DNA of 64,000 bases. Source: an uncultured Chitinophaga sp. GTDB taxonomy: Bacteria; Bacteroidota; Bacteroidia; Chitinophagales; Chitinophagaceae. Of the stretch, positions 63,676 through 64,000 are shown piece after piece. The notes below the pieces were generated by a model, which worked only from the letters and a program-made list of their open reading frames with translations, was not told the origin of the DNA and searched no databases. The stretch is taken from assembly GCF_937898475.1 (NCBI RefSeq), contig NZ_CALEJS010000013.1:186001-250000 (forward strand), written 5' to 3'. The stretch's first letter is position 1. Every line of letters starts with the position of its first letter. A program made the translations under genes and the position numbers.

Positions 63676-64000
63676 AGTTAACAAAAGGGATCTGAACATT
63701 AAAGAAATGCTTCCTGTATGGCGCGATTAAAAATCCAGTATAGCTAAATTAAATTCCTAACAATGAATTACAATTCCCATTTTTTGATCACTACTCCGTA
63801 TTTCAGTTACCCGTGGCATTTCTACGGCCTTTAATTACTATCTGATTATAACAATGTATCATCAGAGGATAACTGTAATATTTTTTTTTCAAATGCTTTT
63901 TTTTTCAGAAAACAATATTTAGTTTTATAAAGAATAACCGTAGAGACACATCAATTGTCAGTCTTTTTAGTAAATATGTTTCTATGCTCACGACTTTGCC
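63676..64000. other. Intergenic, AT-rich region upstream of the RiPP cluster
   Basis: No gene longer than a few codons seen. Contains two T9 runs (63881-63889 and 63897-63905). The cluster promoter must lie here for the minus strand, but I found no clean TAnnTTTG element. Confidence 0.5.

Overview
The window looks like chromosomal DNA from a member of the Bacteroidota, most likely Chitinophagaceae (Chitinophaga-like). The reasons are a SusC/SusD pair next to a propeller-type sensor kinase, two proteins with type IX secretion C-terminal tails, many short-signal lipoproteins, a TAnnTTTG-type -7 promoter element and moderate GC. The genus is an inference from gene style; I saw no marker gene and no tRNA, rRNA, IS element or CRISPR array.

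Region 1 (1-23.5 kb) is mostly ordinary chromosome: a truncated sugar isomerase-like gene, an alpha/beta hydrolase, an exported SAM-hydroxide adenosyltransferase-like protein, a GH9 glycoside hydrolase, a DUF4082/FN3 protein with a T9SS tail, a TetR/SDR pair, a second SDR, a phospholipase C, a LytTR two-component pair, an isoquinoline 1-oxidoreductase-type molybdenum enzyme with its cytochrome c, an aldehyde dehydrogenase/DUF779/AraC set, DoxX, Crp and AraC genes. Three copies of an AGACC-N4-GGTYT palindrome precede tetR, the SDR gene and the alpha/beta hydrolase and suggest a small TetR regulon.

Region 2 (23.7-39.7 kb) is a polysaccharide-utilisation-like locus. A two-component propeller sensor kinase and a separate AraC-type response regulator (in effect a split hybrid regulator) diverge from susC, susD, a DUF3823 lipoprotein, a DUF4964/DUF4965 glutaminase-A-like protein and a large GxGYxYP/PA14/crystallin/ricin mosaic with a T9SS tail. 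Strong hairpin terminators bound several units. A secreted M57-type metalloprotease and two glycosyltransferase-like genes follow.

Region 3 (43.75-63.7 kb, all on the minus strand) is the main discovery: a roughly 20-kb ribosomally synthesised peptide (RiPP) cluster that does not fit a class I know. In transcription order it encodes a UPF0489 peptide-arginase-like protein, a periplasmic S41 peptidase, three tandem 62-63-residue precursors with a nearly invariant middle and C-terminus (TDCRFGN, DLLF end), a radical SAM/SPASM enzyme, an unknown 290-residue protein, a subtilisin (S8) fused to a DUF1611 domain, a JmjC oxygenase, an acyl-carrier-like protein, an ABC exporter, two paralogous JmjC/cupin oxygenases, a TonB-type outer-membrane barrel, an AcpS-type phosphopantetheinyl transferase, a DUF2807 protein and a LanB-type protein without the elimination domain. 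A perfect 11-bp hairpin separates the precursors from the modifying enzymes. A reasonable working model (inference) is that the precursor is modified by the radical SAM enzyme, up to three Fe(II)/2-oxoglutarate oxygenases, an Arg-to-ornithine arginase and a tRNA-dependent LanB/PEARL-like enzyme, then possibly acylated from the carrier protein, cleaved by the S8 and/or S41 protease and exported through the ABC transporter.
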